Assembly: GCA_905234775.1 (NCBI GenBank)
Contig: CAJOJC010000045.1
Coordinates: 1 to 20,458 of the forward strand
DNA from: an uncultured Bacteroidales bacterium
GTDB lineage: Bacteria; Bacteroidota; Bacteroidia; Bacteroidales; UBA932
Length of the DNA stretch: 20,458 nucleotides
Reading direction: 5' to 3'
In this document: piece by piece, positions 1-8,438 of the stretch
Layout of the letters: every line of letters starts with the position of its first letter
How positions within the stretch are numbered: position 1 is the stretch's first letter
Program-made: the position numbers and the translations under genes
The notes under the pieces: model-generated
The model's database searches: none
Told to the model about the DNA's origin: nothing
What the model saw: the letters and a program-made list of their open reading frames with translations, nothing else

Positions 1-588
1 GTTCTCGATGTCGGAGCTCGAAAGGAAGTCGATATTGTCCACGAAAGTTCCGTCCACCACATACAGAGGAGTTGCGTAATCGCTGATGGAGCCCACACCG
101 CGGACCTTGACGGTCGGAGAGGCTCCCGGAGCGCCGCTGTTGATGATCTGCACGCCGCTGACCATACCCTGCAGGGCGGACATAGGGTTGGAGGAAATCT
201 GCTTGCTGAGTTCCTCGCCTTTCACAGTCACGATAGGAGCAGTCAGGTCTTTGGATTTCTGTGTGCCGTAACCCACGACCACCACTTCTTCGAGAAGAAG
301 GTTGTCCGGGTACATGGTCACGTCAATCACGGTCTTGCCTTCCACCGGGACTTCAACGTCTTTGAAGCCGTAGAAGGAGAAGACAAGAACTGCGTTCGCG
401 GGCACCTTGATGGTGTATGCTCCATCGAGATCCGTGACCGTGCCGTTTGAAGTGCCTTTCTCGAAGACTCCTGCTGACATCTGAGGCCAGCCCTGGTCGT
501 CGAGCACGGTACCCGTCACGGTGATAGTCTGGGCGAAGGCCGCCGCGGAAATCAGAGCAAACGCGATAATAGTTGCTAAACGCTTCAT
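1..588 (-). CDS. SusC/RagA-family TonB-dependent outer-membrane receptor, N-terminal 196 residues (runs off left edge)
   Basis: This open frame starts at ATG 588 and has no stop before base 1, so only the N-terminus is present. Residues 1-20 form a signal peptide (MKRLATIIAF, then an Ala-rich core ending AFAQ). Residues 21-95 look like a carboxypeptidase-regulatory-like beta-sandwich (VTGTVLDDQG ... GTVTDLDGAYTIKV). The stretch LEEVVVVGYGTQ at 99-110 is the hallmark SusC junction before the plug, and the plug follows (SALQGMVSGVQI, KVRGVGSISD, PLYVVDG). SusC proteins import oligosaccharides through the outer membrane with a SusD lipoprotein lid and TonB energy. The gene begins 11 bases after the stop of the GH144-like gene, so it is probably co-transcribed with it. 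A susD gene is expected beyond the left edge but cannot be seen. Family assignment is firm; the substrate is not. Confidence 0.93.
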   Translation of the reverse strand, partial: MKRLATIIAFALISAAAFAQTITVTGTVLDDQGWPQMSAGVFEKGTSNGTVTDLDGAYTIKVPANAVLVFSFYGFKDVEVPVEGKTVIDVTMYPDNLLLEEVVVVGYGTQKSKDLTAPIVTVKGEELSKQISSNPMSALQGMVSGVQIINSGAPGASPTVKVRGVGSISDYATPLYVVDGTFVDNIDFLSSSDIEN

Positions 589-599
589 TGGTTAATTGG

Positions 600-1913
600 T
601 TATTTGTTGTTGTAGTATAATCCTAGTTCCTCCAGACCGTCCGCAATCTCCGGCGCGCTCATAAAGAGTTTCCAGAGAAGGCCGCTGCGATAGTTTTCAA
701 TCATCACCGCAATCGGCCCCTGGTCTATCGCCAGATAACTCTTCACGACACGCTTGTCTTTGGGCATCGACGGGTTATAAGCGTCGTAGAAACCCATCGG
801 TCCGAAGAGATCGTCTCCCAGATCGTCATAGAGGTGATGCATGCACTTTAGCGACTCCTCAGGGGTGTAGACGATTGAAGAAATCGCCGCCGTCGGGGAG
901 ACCGTGCCGTTTTCATCAGGAGTGCCCGGATGGTGCGAGCAGTATCCGACCTTGGGATCGTCCGAAGACGTGAAGCCCCACAAGTCAGCACCGTAGCCTT
1001 TCCAGCCCTTGGGATTCTCTATTGCGTAGTTGTAGTGAATCAAAGCGTGAGCGCGGCCTCTTTCATAGTAATCAGTCAGGCCGTCGGTCAAGCCACGGGG
1101 ATCCAGTCCGAGGAAGGAATAGTGAGTAAAGAAAAGCGGCCCGCCGTACTCCATTCCTATCGTCAGAGGAATTCCATAGTATGACTTGCCGTTGTAGTAA
1201 TAGGTCGAGTTCTTATAACAAGACTCATAGACTTTTCTGCTGATGGGATGGGTGGGAGAAGATGCCGCCAGCACATAGGCGATGAAACATTCGTCATAGC
1301 CCTTGATGCGATGGTTCATCTTCCAGCCGTAGTTTTTGGACCAGTGCCAATAGAGCGAATCGGTTCCCTGCGTGTACCAGTCCCACTCCATTCCGCGCCA
1401 AAGTTCATCTGCCCTACGGGCCAGTTCGGGCGCGCTTTCCTCGAAGTACTGCCTCATCGTCAGGAGGCCCTGAGCGAGGAAGGCTGATTCAACGAGGTCT
1501 CCCCCATCGTCGTACTTGCTGAACGGATAGACCTTGCCTGAGTTTCCGTCGTACCAATGCGCCCACATACCGTGGAAGCGCTCGCATTTCTCGAGGAAAG
1601 TCAAAGATTTGTCGAACAGATAAATGCCGTACTCGCGACTGAGGTATCCCCTTTCCATTCCGGCAATAATTGCCATAATACCGAAACCTGAACCGCCGGT
1701 GGTGACTATATCACCCATCGTGTTGTTGGACCGCTCGCGCGCAAGACCGGTGTTCGGTTCGGAAAAATCGGTGAAATAAAGGGTGGTACGCCTCTGAACA
1801 GAGTCAATCAGAGCCTCATCAGACACAACAACACCAGCCCTGCGATTGCCACAGGAAGAAGCTAATACCAGAGATGCTGTTATCAGCAGGAAAAAGATCG
1901 AATTCTTAAACAA
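600..1913 (-). CDS. GH144-type glucoamylase-family lipoprotein (putative endo-beta-1,2-glucanase)
   Basis: This is a 437-residue protein with a lipoprotein signal (MFKNSIFFLL, then LVLASSC with the lipid Cys at 21). The body has the sequence style of the Bacteroidota glucoamylase-like alpha/alpha-barrel family that CAZy calls GH144: TTGGSGFGIM (71-80), WAHWYDGNSG with the acidic run DDGGDLVES (135-143), YGADLWGFTSSD, DENGTVSPTAA and GPMGFYDAYN. Characterised GH144 enzymes cut beta-1,2-glucan to sophoro-oligosaccharides. Which acidic residues are catalytic here is not claimed. The only usable start is TTG at 1913, because an in-frame TAA lies just upstream and no ATG occurs in the signal peptide. 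The gene sits between a GH43-like gene (54 bases upstream) and susC (11 bases downstream). A perfect -7 box lies in the upstream gap. The family is fairly sure; the beta-1,2-glucan substrate is inferred. Confidence 0.82.
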   Translation of the reverse strand: MFKNSIFFLLITASLVLASSCGNRRAGVVVSDEALIDSVQRRTTLYFTDFSEPNTGLARERSNNTMGDIVTTGGSGFGIMAIIAGMERGYLSREYGIYLFDKSLTFLEKCERFHGMWAHWYDGNSGKVYPFSKYDDGGDLVESAFLAQGLLTMRQYFEESAPELARRADELWRGMEWDWYTQGTDSLYWHWSKNYGWKMNHRIKGYDECFIAYVLAASSPTHPISRKVYESCYKNSTYYYNGKSYYGIPLTIGMEYGGPLFFTHYSFLGLDPRGLTDGLTDYYERGRAHALIHYNYAIENPKGWKGYGADLWGFTSSDDPKVGYCSHHPGTPDENGTVSPTAAISSIVYTPEESLKCMHHLYDDLGDDLFGPMGFYDAYNPSMPKDKRVVKSYLAIDQGPIAVMIENYRSGLLWKLFMSAPEIADGLEELGLYYNNK

Positions 1914-1939
1914 ACGGTCTGTTTTGTGTTATTGCGCCA

Positions 1940-1947
1940 CAAATATA
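1940..1947 (-). promoter_or_regulatory. Bacteroidota -7 box TATATTTG before the GH144-like gene
   Basis: The minus strand reads TATATTTG, a full match to the Bacteroidota -7 consensus TAnnTTTG, inside the 54-base gap between the GH43-like stop and the TTG start at 1913. No convincing TTTG -33 box was found. It could give the GH144-susC part of the locus its own promoter, in addition to read-through from the GH43-like gene. Confidence 0.45.
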
Positions 1948-1967
1948 ACGAAACCTTTCGAAATATC

Positions 1968-3734
1968 CTAATGCGCCTGTGCGCGCACCAGCTCGGAAAC
2001 GCCGCAGGAGTTGAACGCCTCCACGGCGAACCAGTATTCCTGATCCACGGCGAGCGACGGGAGAAGAAGGTGGTCTTCGCCGTAAACCATCCAGGTGCTG
2101 TAGAGTTTATCCGGTGCAATTCCCCAGAAGACGTTATAGCCCTGGGCGGTCGGATCCAACTTCCAGGAAATCAAAGCATTGCGGCGGTCGGCGCAGCGCT
2201 CGGCGCGGACATCCTCCGGGGCGGCAGGGGCCTCGCCGGAGCCCAGGCCGAACACGCGGATCTCGGAAATAGCCAGACTCGGCGCAGACACCTCAATGTT
2301 GCGATAGCGCACGAAACGGGCTTTTACTGGATGGCGTAACTGAATGTAGGCGTTAGGCGCATCTCTATCGGATTTAGACCTGTTTTCGAGCACGAACCAT
2401 TTGACACCATCCAGGCTTCCCTCCAGGACATAGCGCTGCCTGAGGCCCTTCGGACGACCGTAGAGCCCGGTATTATGGTCGAAATAGTTGATCTGCAAAG
2501 CATAAACGCTAGCCACATCTTCCAGATCGATGACAGCCCATTCGCTGCGACCGTTAGAGGCTGCCAGCCAGTAGGTCTTGCAGTTTTCGTCTGTTAGGTT
2601 CGAGGGCTCGAAGGTCGCGGAAGTCTCCGGCCGGTTCCATGGCGCGAAGCCCTGGGCCTCGGCTGCCCTGCCAGCTTGGAACGAAGAAGCGCTGACCGGC
2701 TTGCCATACGAAAGGAGCATCCAGCCCGCAAACTCACCCTGCCTGCCCGGCTCAGAGGGCGCAAAGTGTGGATAATCGCCGAAACGGGTGTTGCACCACA
2801 TTACGCCGTCGCCGTCGAAGAAGGTCGGGAAGGCGCAGAGCCTGCGTTCCCAGTTGACTATGGCCGAGAGCGACATGGAACCGTAGTGCCACCACTGACC
2901 GCCGGGGCCCTGGACAGTACTGCCATGGCCGGCGCCGCACATATAGCCGCCGGGCTTGTAGCTCACCGGGTTGTGGGCCTGATAGGTATACGGGCCGAGC
3001 GGGTCGGTAGCGGTATAGACGCCGTCACCGTAGACATTGAACTCGGTTCCGGGCGCGGCGTACTGCATGTAGTAGGTTCCGTCGTGCTTGGTAAGCCATG
3101 GTCCTTCGATGTAGGCCGCAATCCGCGTATCGGAATGGTTCTGGCCGAAGCGCTCCCAGCCGTGGCGCTCGCCGTCGGCGTTGAAAAGTTCAACCGTCTG
3201 CCCTGCTACGAGAAAACGGTCGTGCATGTCGAGCTTCTTACCCCGAATCGGGTAGACATTGGACGAGCCCCAGAACATGTAGGCCTGAGCGTTGTCGTCG
3301 ATGAAGAGGGCCGGGTCCTGCAGGTCATGTAAAATCGCCGGCACGGCCTCCCACTTCCCCGATGCCGGGTCGTCGGAATAGAGTATGCTCATCGAGCCGG
3401 AAGGGTCGCCGCACACGTAGAGCAGCGAATCGCGGTAGTTCCATGCCGCCGGGGCGTTGGATCCCTGGGGATACCAGGTGCTGGCAGGTTCGACAAATTC
3501 CCATTTCGTCAGGTCCTTTGAGTGCCAGTAGCCCAGGCTGCGCGTCACGAACATGTAATATTCTCCGCGGAATTCCACTACGGCAGGGTCTGCTCCAGAC
3601 CGATAAGATAGATTCTGGTCGGAGTTATAGACCATGTAGGTATAGTCTATGTCCAGCGGATTGCAGTAGGTCTGCGGTTTAGTGCAAGCAGCCAGGGCGA
3701 TAAGGCCGAGGACTAACAGGTATGTGGGTTTCAT
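1968..3734 (-). CDS. GH43-like glycosidase lipoprotein with F5/8-type C (discoidin) and FN3 domains
   Basis: The 588-residue protein starts at ATG 3734 with a lipoprotein signal (MKPTYLLVLG, then LIALAAC). An upstream in-frame ATG at 3752 lies upstream of the predicted -7 box (3740-3747), so the shorter start is preferred. Residues about 25-325 form a five-bladed GH43-type propeller. The usual acidic triad is visible: Asp49 in SGADPAVV, Asp140 in LQDPALFIDD and Glu210 in YIEGPWL. Residues about 344-496 are a discoidin/CBM32-like domain (TYWLAASNGRSEWAVIDLE, ending ISEIRVFG). About 502-588 is a fibronectin type III domain. The GH43-like family removes arabinose, xylose, galactose or related sugars; the specificity here cannot be told. 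It is the first gene of the minus-strand unit that continues to the GH144-like gene and susC, and was probably anchored to the membrane. Confidence 0.85.
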   Translation of the reverse strand: MKPTYLLVLGLIALAACTKPQTYCNPLDIDYTYMVYNSDQNLSYRSGADPAVVEFRGEYYMFVTRSLGYWHSKDLTKWEFVEPASTWYPQGSNAPAAWNYRDSLLYVCGDPSGSMSILYSDDPASGKWEAVPAILHDLQDPALFIDDNAQAYMFWGSSNVYPIRGKKLDMHDRFLVAGQTVELFNADGERHGWERFGQNHSDTRIAAYIEGPWLTKHDGTYYMQYAAPGTEFNVYGDGVYTATDPLGPYTYQAHNPVSYKPGGYMCGAGHGSTVQGPGGQWWHYGSMSLSAIVNWERRLCAFPTFFDGDGVMWCNTRFGDYPHFAPSEPGRQGEFAGWMLLSYGKPVSASSFQAGRAAEAQGFAPWNRPETSATFEPSNLTDENCKTYWLAASNGRSEWAVIDLEDVASVYALQINYFDHNTGLYGRPKGLRQRYVLEGSLDGVKWFVLENRSKSDRDAPNAYIQLRHPVKARFVRYRNIEVSAPSLAISEIRVFGLGSGEAPAAPEDVRAERCADRRNALISWKLDPTAQGYNVFWGIAPDKLYSTWMVYGEDHLLLPSLAVDQEYWFAVEAFNSCGVSELVRAQAH

Positions 3735-3739
3735 ATTTC

Positions 3740-3747
3740 CAAAGATA
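3740..3747 (-). promoter_or_regulatory. -7 box TATCTTTG for the GH43-like gene
   Basis: The minus strand reads TATCTTTG, a full TAnnTTTG match, only 5 bases before ATG 3734. With a start of transcription about 6-7 bases after the box, the mRNA would have almost no leader. It is an exact mirror image of the plus-strand box at 3760-3767, with 12 bases between them. Confidence 0.65.
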
Positions 3748-3759
3748 GCCATTTTTTAT

Positions 3760-3767
3760 TATCTTTG
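3760..3767 (+). promoter_or_regulatory. -7 box TATCTTTG for the fakA-plsX-acpP operon
   Basis: TATCTTTG is a full TAnnTTTG match 12 bases before ATG 3780. A possible partial -33 box (TTTC, 3736-3739) lies 20 bases upstream, inside the divergent promoter. This places transcription start near 3774 and a 5' leader of about 6 bases. Confidence 0.7.
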
Positions 3768-3779
3768 CTGCGCTTAATT

Positions 3780-5429
3780 ATGAAGACAAGTACTATAACC
3801 TCAGCCTGTTACCTGGCTATGGTACGCCGCGGATGCGCGCATTTGAGCGCGAGCAAGGAAGTCATCAACGACCTAAATGTCTTCCCTATTCCGGACGGCG
3901 ACACAGGCGACAACATGTTCATGACAATCAATTCAGGTTGCCAGAACGCCACCCTCACCGAATCTCTCGGCGAAACAGCCAAATCAATATCATCAGGAAT
4001 GCTGCTCGGCGCCCGCGGCAACAGCGGCGTTATCCTCTCGCGCATCTTCGCCGGCATCGGCAAGGGCCTCGAGGGGGTCGGGACGGCCGATCTCCCCGCC
4101 TTCAAAGCCGCCATGGCCGCGGGCGTGGAAGAGTCCTACAAAGCCGTCTCCGTGCCGGTGGAAGGCACCATTCTCACCGTGTTCCGCGAGGGAGTGCAAA
4201 AAGCCGCCGAAAAGCCCGCCGACACGCTCGAAGAGTATTTTGCGGCCCTTATCCCTGAGATGGAAGTGTCCCTCGAGCACACGCCCGACCTGCTCCCCAC
4301 CCTCAAGGAAGCGGGAGTGATCGACAGCGGCGGCGCGGGCATCCTTTCCATCGTGCGCGGTATGGCCGAGGCGCTGGACGCTACGGACGATGTGGAACTG
4401 CCGGACAACCCGGCTCCCGAGTCCGCCCATGGCCCCGTGAACCTGAATGCCTTCACCGAGAACGACGAACTCGAATTCGGCTACTGTACCGAGTTCCTGC
4501 TGCGTCTGCAGACCTCCAAGGTCAACCTGGACACGTTCGATGTGGCAGAGATACGCGATTATCTGACCGCCGTCGGCGAATCGGTCGTCTGCTTCCGCGA
4601 CGGCAGCATAGTGAAGGTCCATGTGCACACGCACACTCCGGGCGACATCCTCAATCACTGCCAGCGCTGGGGCGAGTACCTCACGCTCAAGATCGAGAAT
4701 ATGGCCCTGCAGCACAACGAGACCCAGATCAAGAAGGCCGCGGCCGAGCCTGACTTCAAAATCAAGAAGAAATACGGAGTGGTCACAGTTGCTTCCGGTG
4801 AAGGCATCGTGAATACCTTCCTCGAGGCCGGCGCGGACGAAGTGATACGCGGCGGGCAGACCATGAACCCCTCGGCCCAGGATTTCATCGACGCGTTCAA
4901 GCGCATCGGCGCCGAGACCGTGTTCGTCTACCCCAACAACTCCAACATCGTGATGACAGCCCTTCAGGCCGCCAGCATGTTCGAGGACTCGAAGGTGATA
5001 GTCATCCCCACCAAGACCATAGGCGCCGGCTATGTCGGAATCGCGTCGCTTGACAAGAGCGAGAAAGACGTGGACGCGCTGGTCGAGGCCCAGAAAGAGG
5101 CCGTCTCCGCCGTGACCTGCGGTATGGTCAGCAAGGCGAACCGCGACGCCGATATGAACGGCGTCGCCGTGAAAGAGGGCGACCATATCGCCATCTGCGG
5201 CGGCGAGATCGTCTGCGACTGCCCTGCCGCTTCGGATGCCCTCCTGACTCTCTGCGAGAGCGTAGAGGCCGGCGACCACGATGTGGCGATAGTATTCTTC
5301 GGAGAAGATGTCTCCTCTGAAGAAGCGGACAAGGTATCCGCGGCCCTCCAGGCCAAATACAAAATGACTGAATTTATGTTTATCGACGGCGGACAGCCGG
5401 TATATAATTACATTTTGACACTATGCTGA
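3780..5429 (+). CDS. fakA: DAK2-domain fatty acid kinase, FakA-like
   Basis: The 549-residue protein has the layout and length of FakA/YloV. Residues 1-205 are the DAK2 (DhaL-like) ATP-binding kinase domain, with FPIPDGDTGDN (35-45) holding the Mg-binding Asp39, Asp41 and Asp44, and GARGNSGVILSRIFAG (77-92). A middle domain has Cys236 (EFGYCTEF) and His281/His283 (VKVHVHTH), matching the zinc site known in FakA. The C-terminal part (GGQTMNPS, YPNNSNI, TIGAGY) resembles the domain that meets FakB. In Firmicutes FakA phosphorylates a fatty acid held by FakB to give acyl-phosphate. The start is ATG 3780, not the upstream TTG at 3765, which lies within the promoter box. The stop overlaps the next gene by 7 bases. 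The role in Bacteroidota is inferred from the family and from the plsX and acpP genes downstream. Confidence 0.88.
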   Translation: MKTSTITSACYLAMVRRGCAHLSASKEVINDLNVFPIPDGDTGDNMFMTINSGCQNATLTESLGETAKSISSGMLLGARGNSGVILSRIFAGIGKGLEGVGTADLPAFKAAMAAGVEESYKAVSVPVEGTILTVFREGVQKAAEKPADTLEEYFAALIPEMEVSLEHTPDLLPTLKEAGVIDSGGAGILSIVRGMAEALDATDDVELPDNPAPESAHGPVNLNAFTENDELEFGYCTEFLLRLQTSKVNLDTFDVAEIRDYLTAVGESVVCFRDGSIVKVHVHTHTPGDILNHCQRWGEYLTLKIENMALQHNETQIKKAAAEPDFKIKKKYGVVTVASGEGIVNTFLEAGADEVIRGGQTMNPSAQDFIDAFKRIGAETVFVYPNNSNIVMTALQAASMFEDSKVIVIPTKTIGAGYVGIASLDKSEKDVDALVEAQKEAVSAVTCGMVSKANRDADMNGVAVKEGDHIAICGGEIVCDCPAASDALLTLCESVEAGDHDVAIVFFGEDVSSEEADKVSAALQAKYKMTEFMFIDGGQPVYNYILTLC

Positions 5430-6292
5430 CCTATTTCGTAGACTCAGATTGCGATTTCAATCTGGAAGACTGTAAGGAGCTTGGCTGCAAACTCATCAGC
5501 ATGCCCTACAGCATCGACGGAAAAACCACTTACCCTTACGTGGATTTCAAAGAATTCGACGCGCACGCCTTCTATGACGGCCTTCGCGGCGGTATTCTTC
5601 CCACCACGAGCGCCATCCCAGAGGAAGACTACAGAAATCATTTCGAGCCTGAATTCAAGGCTGGAAACGATGTCTTCTACTTCCACTTCAGCGAGGCGAT
5701 GACTATGACCTTCGGCAATATGCGCAAGGTCGTGGACGAACTCCTGAAGAAATACCCTGAGCGCAAGTTCTATGAAATCGACTCCAAGGGCATCACCATC
5801 ATCAGTTATCTGATGGGACGCGACTTCTTCAAACTCGTGAAGGCCGGCAAGACTCCCGAAGAACTCGTGGAATGGGGTAAGAAAGAGGTTGACCACTATG
5901 CCCAGTACTTCTTTGCGGACGACCTGAAGTTCTTCCGCCGCAGCGGTCGCGTGAGCGGTCTGGCAGCCACCATGGGCGGTCTGATCGGACTCCGCCCGAT
6001 CATCACCATGAACGAAGAGGGCAAAATGGTCAGCGTGGGCACCGAGAAGGGCCGCCTGAAAGCCATCAACCGCCTCGTTAACGAAGTGCTCGAGAAGGGC
6101 GACGACGTGAAGGCCCACGGCATCGTGGTCGGCCACACCGACTCCCCCGAGGTCGCCATCCAGGTAGCGGACCTCCTTAAGGAGAAACTCGGCGCAGATC
6201 TGGACATCCGCATCATCCCCACCAACCCCACCGCCGGCAGCCATTGCGGCCCTAACGGCGTGGGTGTCACCTTCCACTCAAAGTGCAGATAG
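5423..6292 (+). CDS. DegV-family fatty-acid-binding protein, FakB-like
   Basis: The 289-residue protein is the usual DegV/FakB length. The N-terminus MLTYFVDSDCDF fits the first strand of the EDD fold. LPTTSAIPEEDY (59-70) is the conserved Thr-Ser loop that binds the fatty-acid carboxylate. RRSGRVSG (172-179) is the conserved Arg-containing turn. HCGPNGVGVTF near the C-terminus is the other ligand-facing segment. FakB carries a fatty acid to FakA for phosphorylation and then hands acyl-phosphate to PlsX. Its ATG overlaps the fakA-like stop by 7 bases (ATGCTGA), so the two are translationally coupled, which supports a working pair. The usual Ser-rich SGTY-type loop is replaced by HFSEAMTMTFGNM, so chain-length preference may differ. 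Family call is firm, ligand inferred. Confidence 0.87.
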   Translation: MLTYFVDSDCDFNLEDCKELGCKLISMPYSIDGKTTYPYVDFKEFDAHAFYDGLRGGILPTTSAIPEEDYRNHFEPEFKAGNDVFYFHFSEAMTMTFGNMRKVVDELLKKYPERKFYEIDSKGITIISYLMGRDFFKLVKAGKTPEELVEWGKKEVDHYAQYFFADDLKFFRRSGRVSGLAATMGGLIGLRPIITMNEEGKMVSVGTEKGRLKAINRLVNEVLEKGDDVKAHGIVVGHTDSPEVAIQVADLLKEKLGADLDIRIIPTNPTAGSHCGPNGVGVTFHSKCR

Positions 6293-6295
6293 GCT

Positions 6296-7417
6296 ATGAT
6301 AGAAGTTAAACAGGTCCTCAGCCGCAGGCAGCAGAGGGAGTTTCTGAACTTCCCCCTGGACCTTTACAAGGACAATCCTTGCTTCGTCCCACCTCTATGG
6401 ATGGACGAAAAGAAGATATTCGACAAAAACTACCTCTACCGCGACCAGTGCGACGACATCTGCTTCCTCGCTTATAAAGACGGCAAGGTGGCAGGACGCA
6501 TCCAAGGCATACTCCAGAAAGCATCGAACGCAAAGACGGGCGAAAAGCGCATCCGCTTCACCCGTTTCGACACCATCGAAGATTTCGAGGTGGCGAAGGC
6601 CCTTTTCGCAGCAGTCGAAGACTGGGCCCGTAAGATTGGCATGGACACGGTCTGCGGACCGCTCGGCTACTCCGACCTCGAGCGTGAAGGCCTCTTGATC
6701 GACGGCTTCGACCAACTCAGCACCTTCGAAGAGCAGTACAACGCTCCCTACTACCCTGTTTTCATCGAGAAACTCGGCTATGCGAAGGAAATCGACTGGA
6801 ACGAAAGTATGCTGCGCGCTCCCAAGGAGTCTGCGGACGACCTGAAGCAGCTTTCAGACTTTATCCTGAAGCGCTACAAACTCCACATCGGAGACTGCCG
6901 CAATGCCGGCGACTTCATCCGTAAGTACGCCGACGGTCTTTTCGAAGTGCTCGACCACTCCTACGACGGCCTCTACGGCACCGTTCCTTTCACCGACGGC
7001 ATGAAGAAGCTCCTTATCGACAACTTCAAACTGGTGGTGGATCCCAAGCGCGTCGCCGTGGTTCTGGATGAAAATGAGAAGGTGATTGCCTTCGCAGTGA
7101 GTTTCCCGTCCCTGGCGAAGGCCGTCCAGCCTTCCCGCGGACACCTCACTCCCCTGGCGCTCATCCGCATCCTCAAGGCGCTGAAGAAACCGGATATCGT
7201 GGATCTCTGCCTGGTGGGCGTGGAGCCCGAATGGCTCAACCGCGGAGTGAGCACCGTGTTCATCAGCGGTATGATGGACATGCTCAAGGACCCGAATATC
7301 AAGTACTTCGAGACCAACCTGAATCTGGAAGACAACTACGTCATCCAGAATATGTGGAAGAGGTTCGACCGCACCATCCACAAACGCAGACGTTCCTACA
7401 TCAAGAAACTCGCTTAA
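6296..7417 (+). CDS. GNAT-like acyltransferase of unknown substrate (373 aa)
   Basis: The protein resembles the about 375-residue GNAT-like proteins of the YghO type: an N-terminal segment with NPCFVPPLWMDEKKIF, a central GPLGYSDLEREGLLIDGFD, a C-terminal region with LVGVEPEWLNRGVSTVFI and a basic tail (HKRRRSYIKKLA). It has no signal peptide and no membrane segment, so it should act in the cytoplasm. It lies 3 bases after the FakB-like gene and its stop directly abuts the plsX ATG. That position between acyl-phosphate production and acyl-phosphate/acyl-ACP exchange suggests it uses an acyl-phosphate, acyl-ACP or acyl-CoA donor to acylate an amine or alcohol. This is inference. The acceptor and product are unknown, and a non-catalytic role is possible. 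Confidence 0.7.
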   Translation: MIEVKQVLSRRQQREFLNFPLDLYKDNPCFVPPLWMDEKKIFDKNYLYRDQCDDICFLAYKDGKVAGRIQGILQKASNAKTGEKRIRFTRFDTIEDFEVAKALFAAVEDWARKIGMDTVCGPLGYSDLEREGLLIDGFDQLSTFEEQYNAPYYPVFIEKLGYAKEIDWNESMLRAPKESADDLKQLSDFILKRYKLHIGDCRNAGDFIRKYADGLFEVLDHSYDGLYGTVPFTDGMKKLLIDNFKLVVDPKRVAVVLDENEKVIAFAVSFPSLAKAVQPSRGHLTPLALIRILKALKKPDIVDLCLVGVEPEWLNRGVSTVFISGMMDMLKDPNIKYFETNLNLEDNYVIQNMWKRFDRTIHKRRRSYIKKLA

Positions 7418-8437
7418 ATGGTAAAGATAATTGTAGACTGCTTCGGCGGCGACCACAGCCCGGAGGCCAACATCGACGGAGCGATTGCCGCCCTGAAGAA
7501 TTTCGACGACCTCCATATCATCCTGACCGGCGACGAAGCCACTCTTAAGGCCAGGCTCGCCGAGCGCGAGTATCCGGCGGACCGTATCGAGATAGTCCAT
7601 GCTTCTCAGGTTATCGACTGCAACGACAAACCCACGGACGCAATCCGCATGAAGCGCGACAGTTCCATGATGAAGGGCATCATGATGCTGCGTGACGACG
7701 ACTCCATCGCGGGGCTCGTGAGCGCCGGTTCCACTGGAGCGCTGGTAACCGGCGCGCTCGTCCGCGTCGGCCGTCTGTCCGGCGTCATCCGCCCCGCGTT
7801 CTGCCCCGTGCTTCCTACCATGAACGGCGGAGTCGTGGGCATCTGCGACAGCGGCGCGAACGTGGAAGTGCAGCCTGATATGCTCCGCCAGTTCGCCATC
7901 ATGGGCTCGATCTACATGGAGACGGTCTACGGCGTGAAGAACCCGCGAGTGGCGCTACTCAACGTGGGCGTTGAAGCCGAAAAAGGAGACGCCCTCCGCC
8001 AGGAAGCCTACAAACTCCTCTCGGAAACGGAAAACCTCAATTTCGTGGGCAACATGGAAAGCCGCGACCTTCTGTCCGGCAAATACGACCTCGTGGTCTG
8101 CGACGGATTCTCCGGAAACGTGCTGGTGAAAACCACCGAAGGCACGGCGCTCGAACTCCTTAAGAAACTGAAGCAGAGCATCTTCTCGCGCACCATTTAC
8201 AAGATCGGAGCGCTCTTCATGAAGAAGATGTTCGCGGACATGAAGGCCTTTATGGACTACCAGAACTACGGAGGAAGCGTGCTGATCGGCACCTCCAAAG
8301 TCGTCGTCAAAGGCCACGGCAGTTCGAAGGCCCGCGCCATCGAAAAGTGCATCGAGCAGGCCTACCGCATGGAAACCGGCGCCATCGGCCCGCGTATCGA
8401 AACAGAACTTGCTAAATACTCACACTACGAAGAATAA
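7418..8437 (+). CDS. plsX: Phosphate acyltransferase PlsX
   Basis: The 339-residue protein has the PlsX signatures in order: FGGDHSPEAN near the N-terminus (family GGDxAP-type), VSAGSTGALVTGALVRVGR in the middle, LLNVGVEAEKGD, NFVGNMESRDL, LVVCDGFSGNVLVKTTEG and KGHGSSKARAI near the C-terminus. PlsX interconverts acyl-ACP and acyl-phosphate at the membrane surface and feeds phospholipid synthesis. The Asn of the usual SAGNTGA motif is Ser here. The gene starts at the base after the GNAT-like stop and ends one base before the ACP ATG. With FakA/FakB upstream it could run in the direction acyl-phosphate to acyl-ACP, which would allow imported fatty acids to be elongated. Confidence 0.93.
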   Translation: MVKIIVDCFGGDHSPEANIDGAIAALKNFDDLHIILTGDEATLKARLAEREYPADRIEIVHASQVIDCNDKPTDAIRMKRDSSMMKGIMMLRDDDSIAGLVSAGSTGALVTGALVRVGRLSGVIRPAFCPVLPTMNGGVVGICDSGANVEVQPDMLRQFAIMGSIYMETVYGVKNPRVALLNVGVEAEKGDALRQEAYKLLSETENLNFVGNMESRDLLSGKYDLVVCDGFSGNVLVKTTEGTALELLKKLKQSIFSRTIYKIGALFMKKMFADMKAFMDYQNYGGSVLIGTSKVVVKGHGSSKARAIEKCIEQAYRMETGAIGPRIETELAKYSHYEE

Positions 8438-8438
8438 C

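Noticed and set aside
3993..5279. Long minus-strand open frame (428 codons) opposite the fakA-like gene
   Set aside because: It is rich in His, Gly and Val with no motif, lies fully antisense to a well-supported gene, and reflects that gene's codon pattern.
5444..6277. Minus-strand open frame (277 codons) opposite the DegV/FakB-like gene
   Set aside because: Fully antisense to a gene with clear family motifs; composition is shadow-like.
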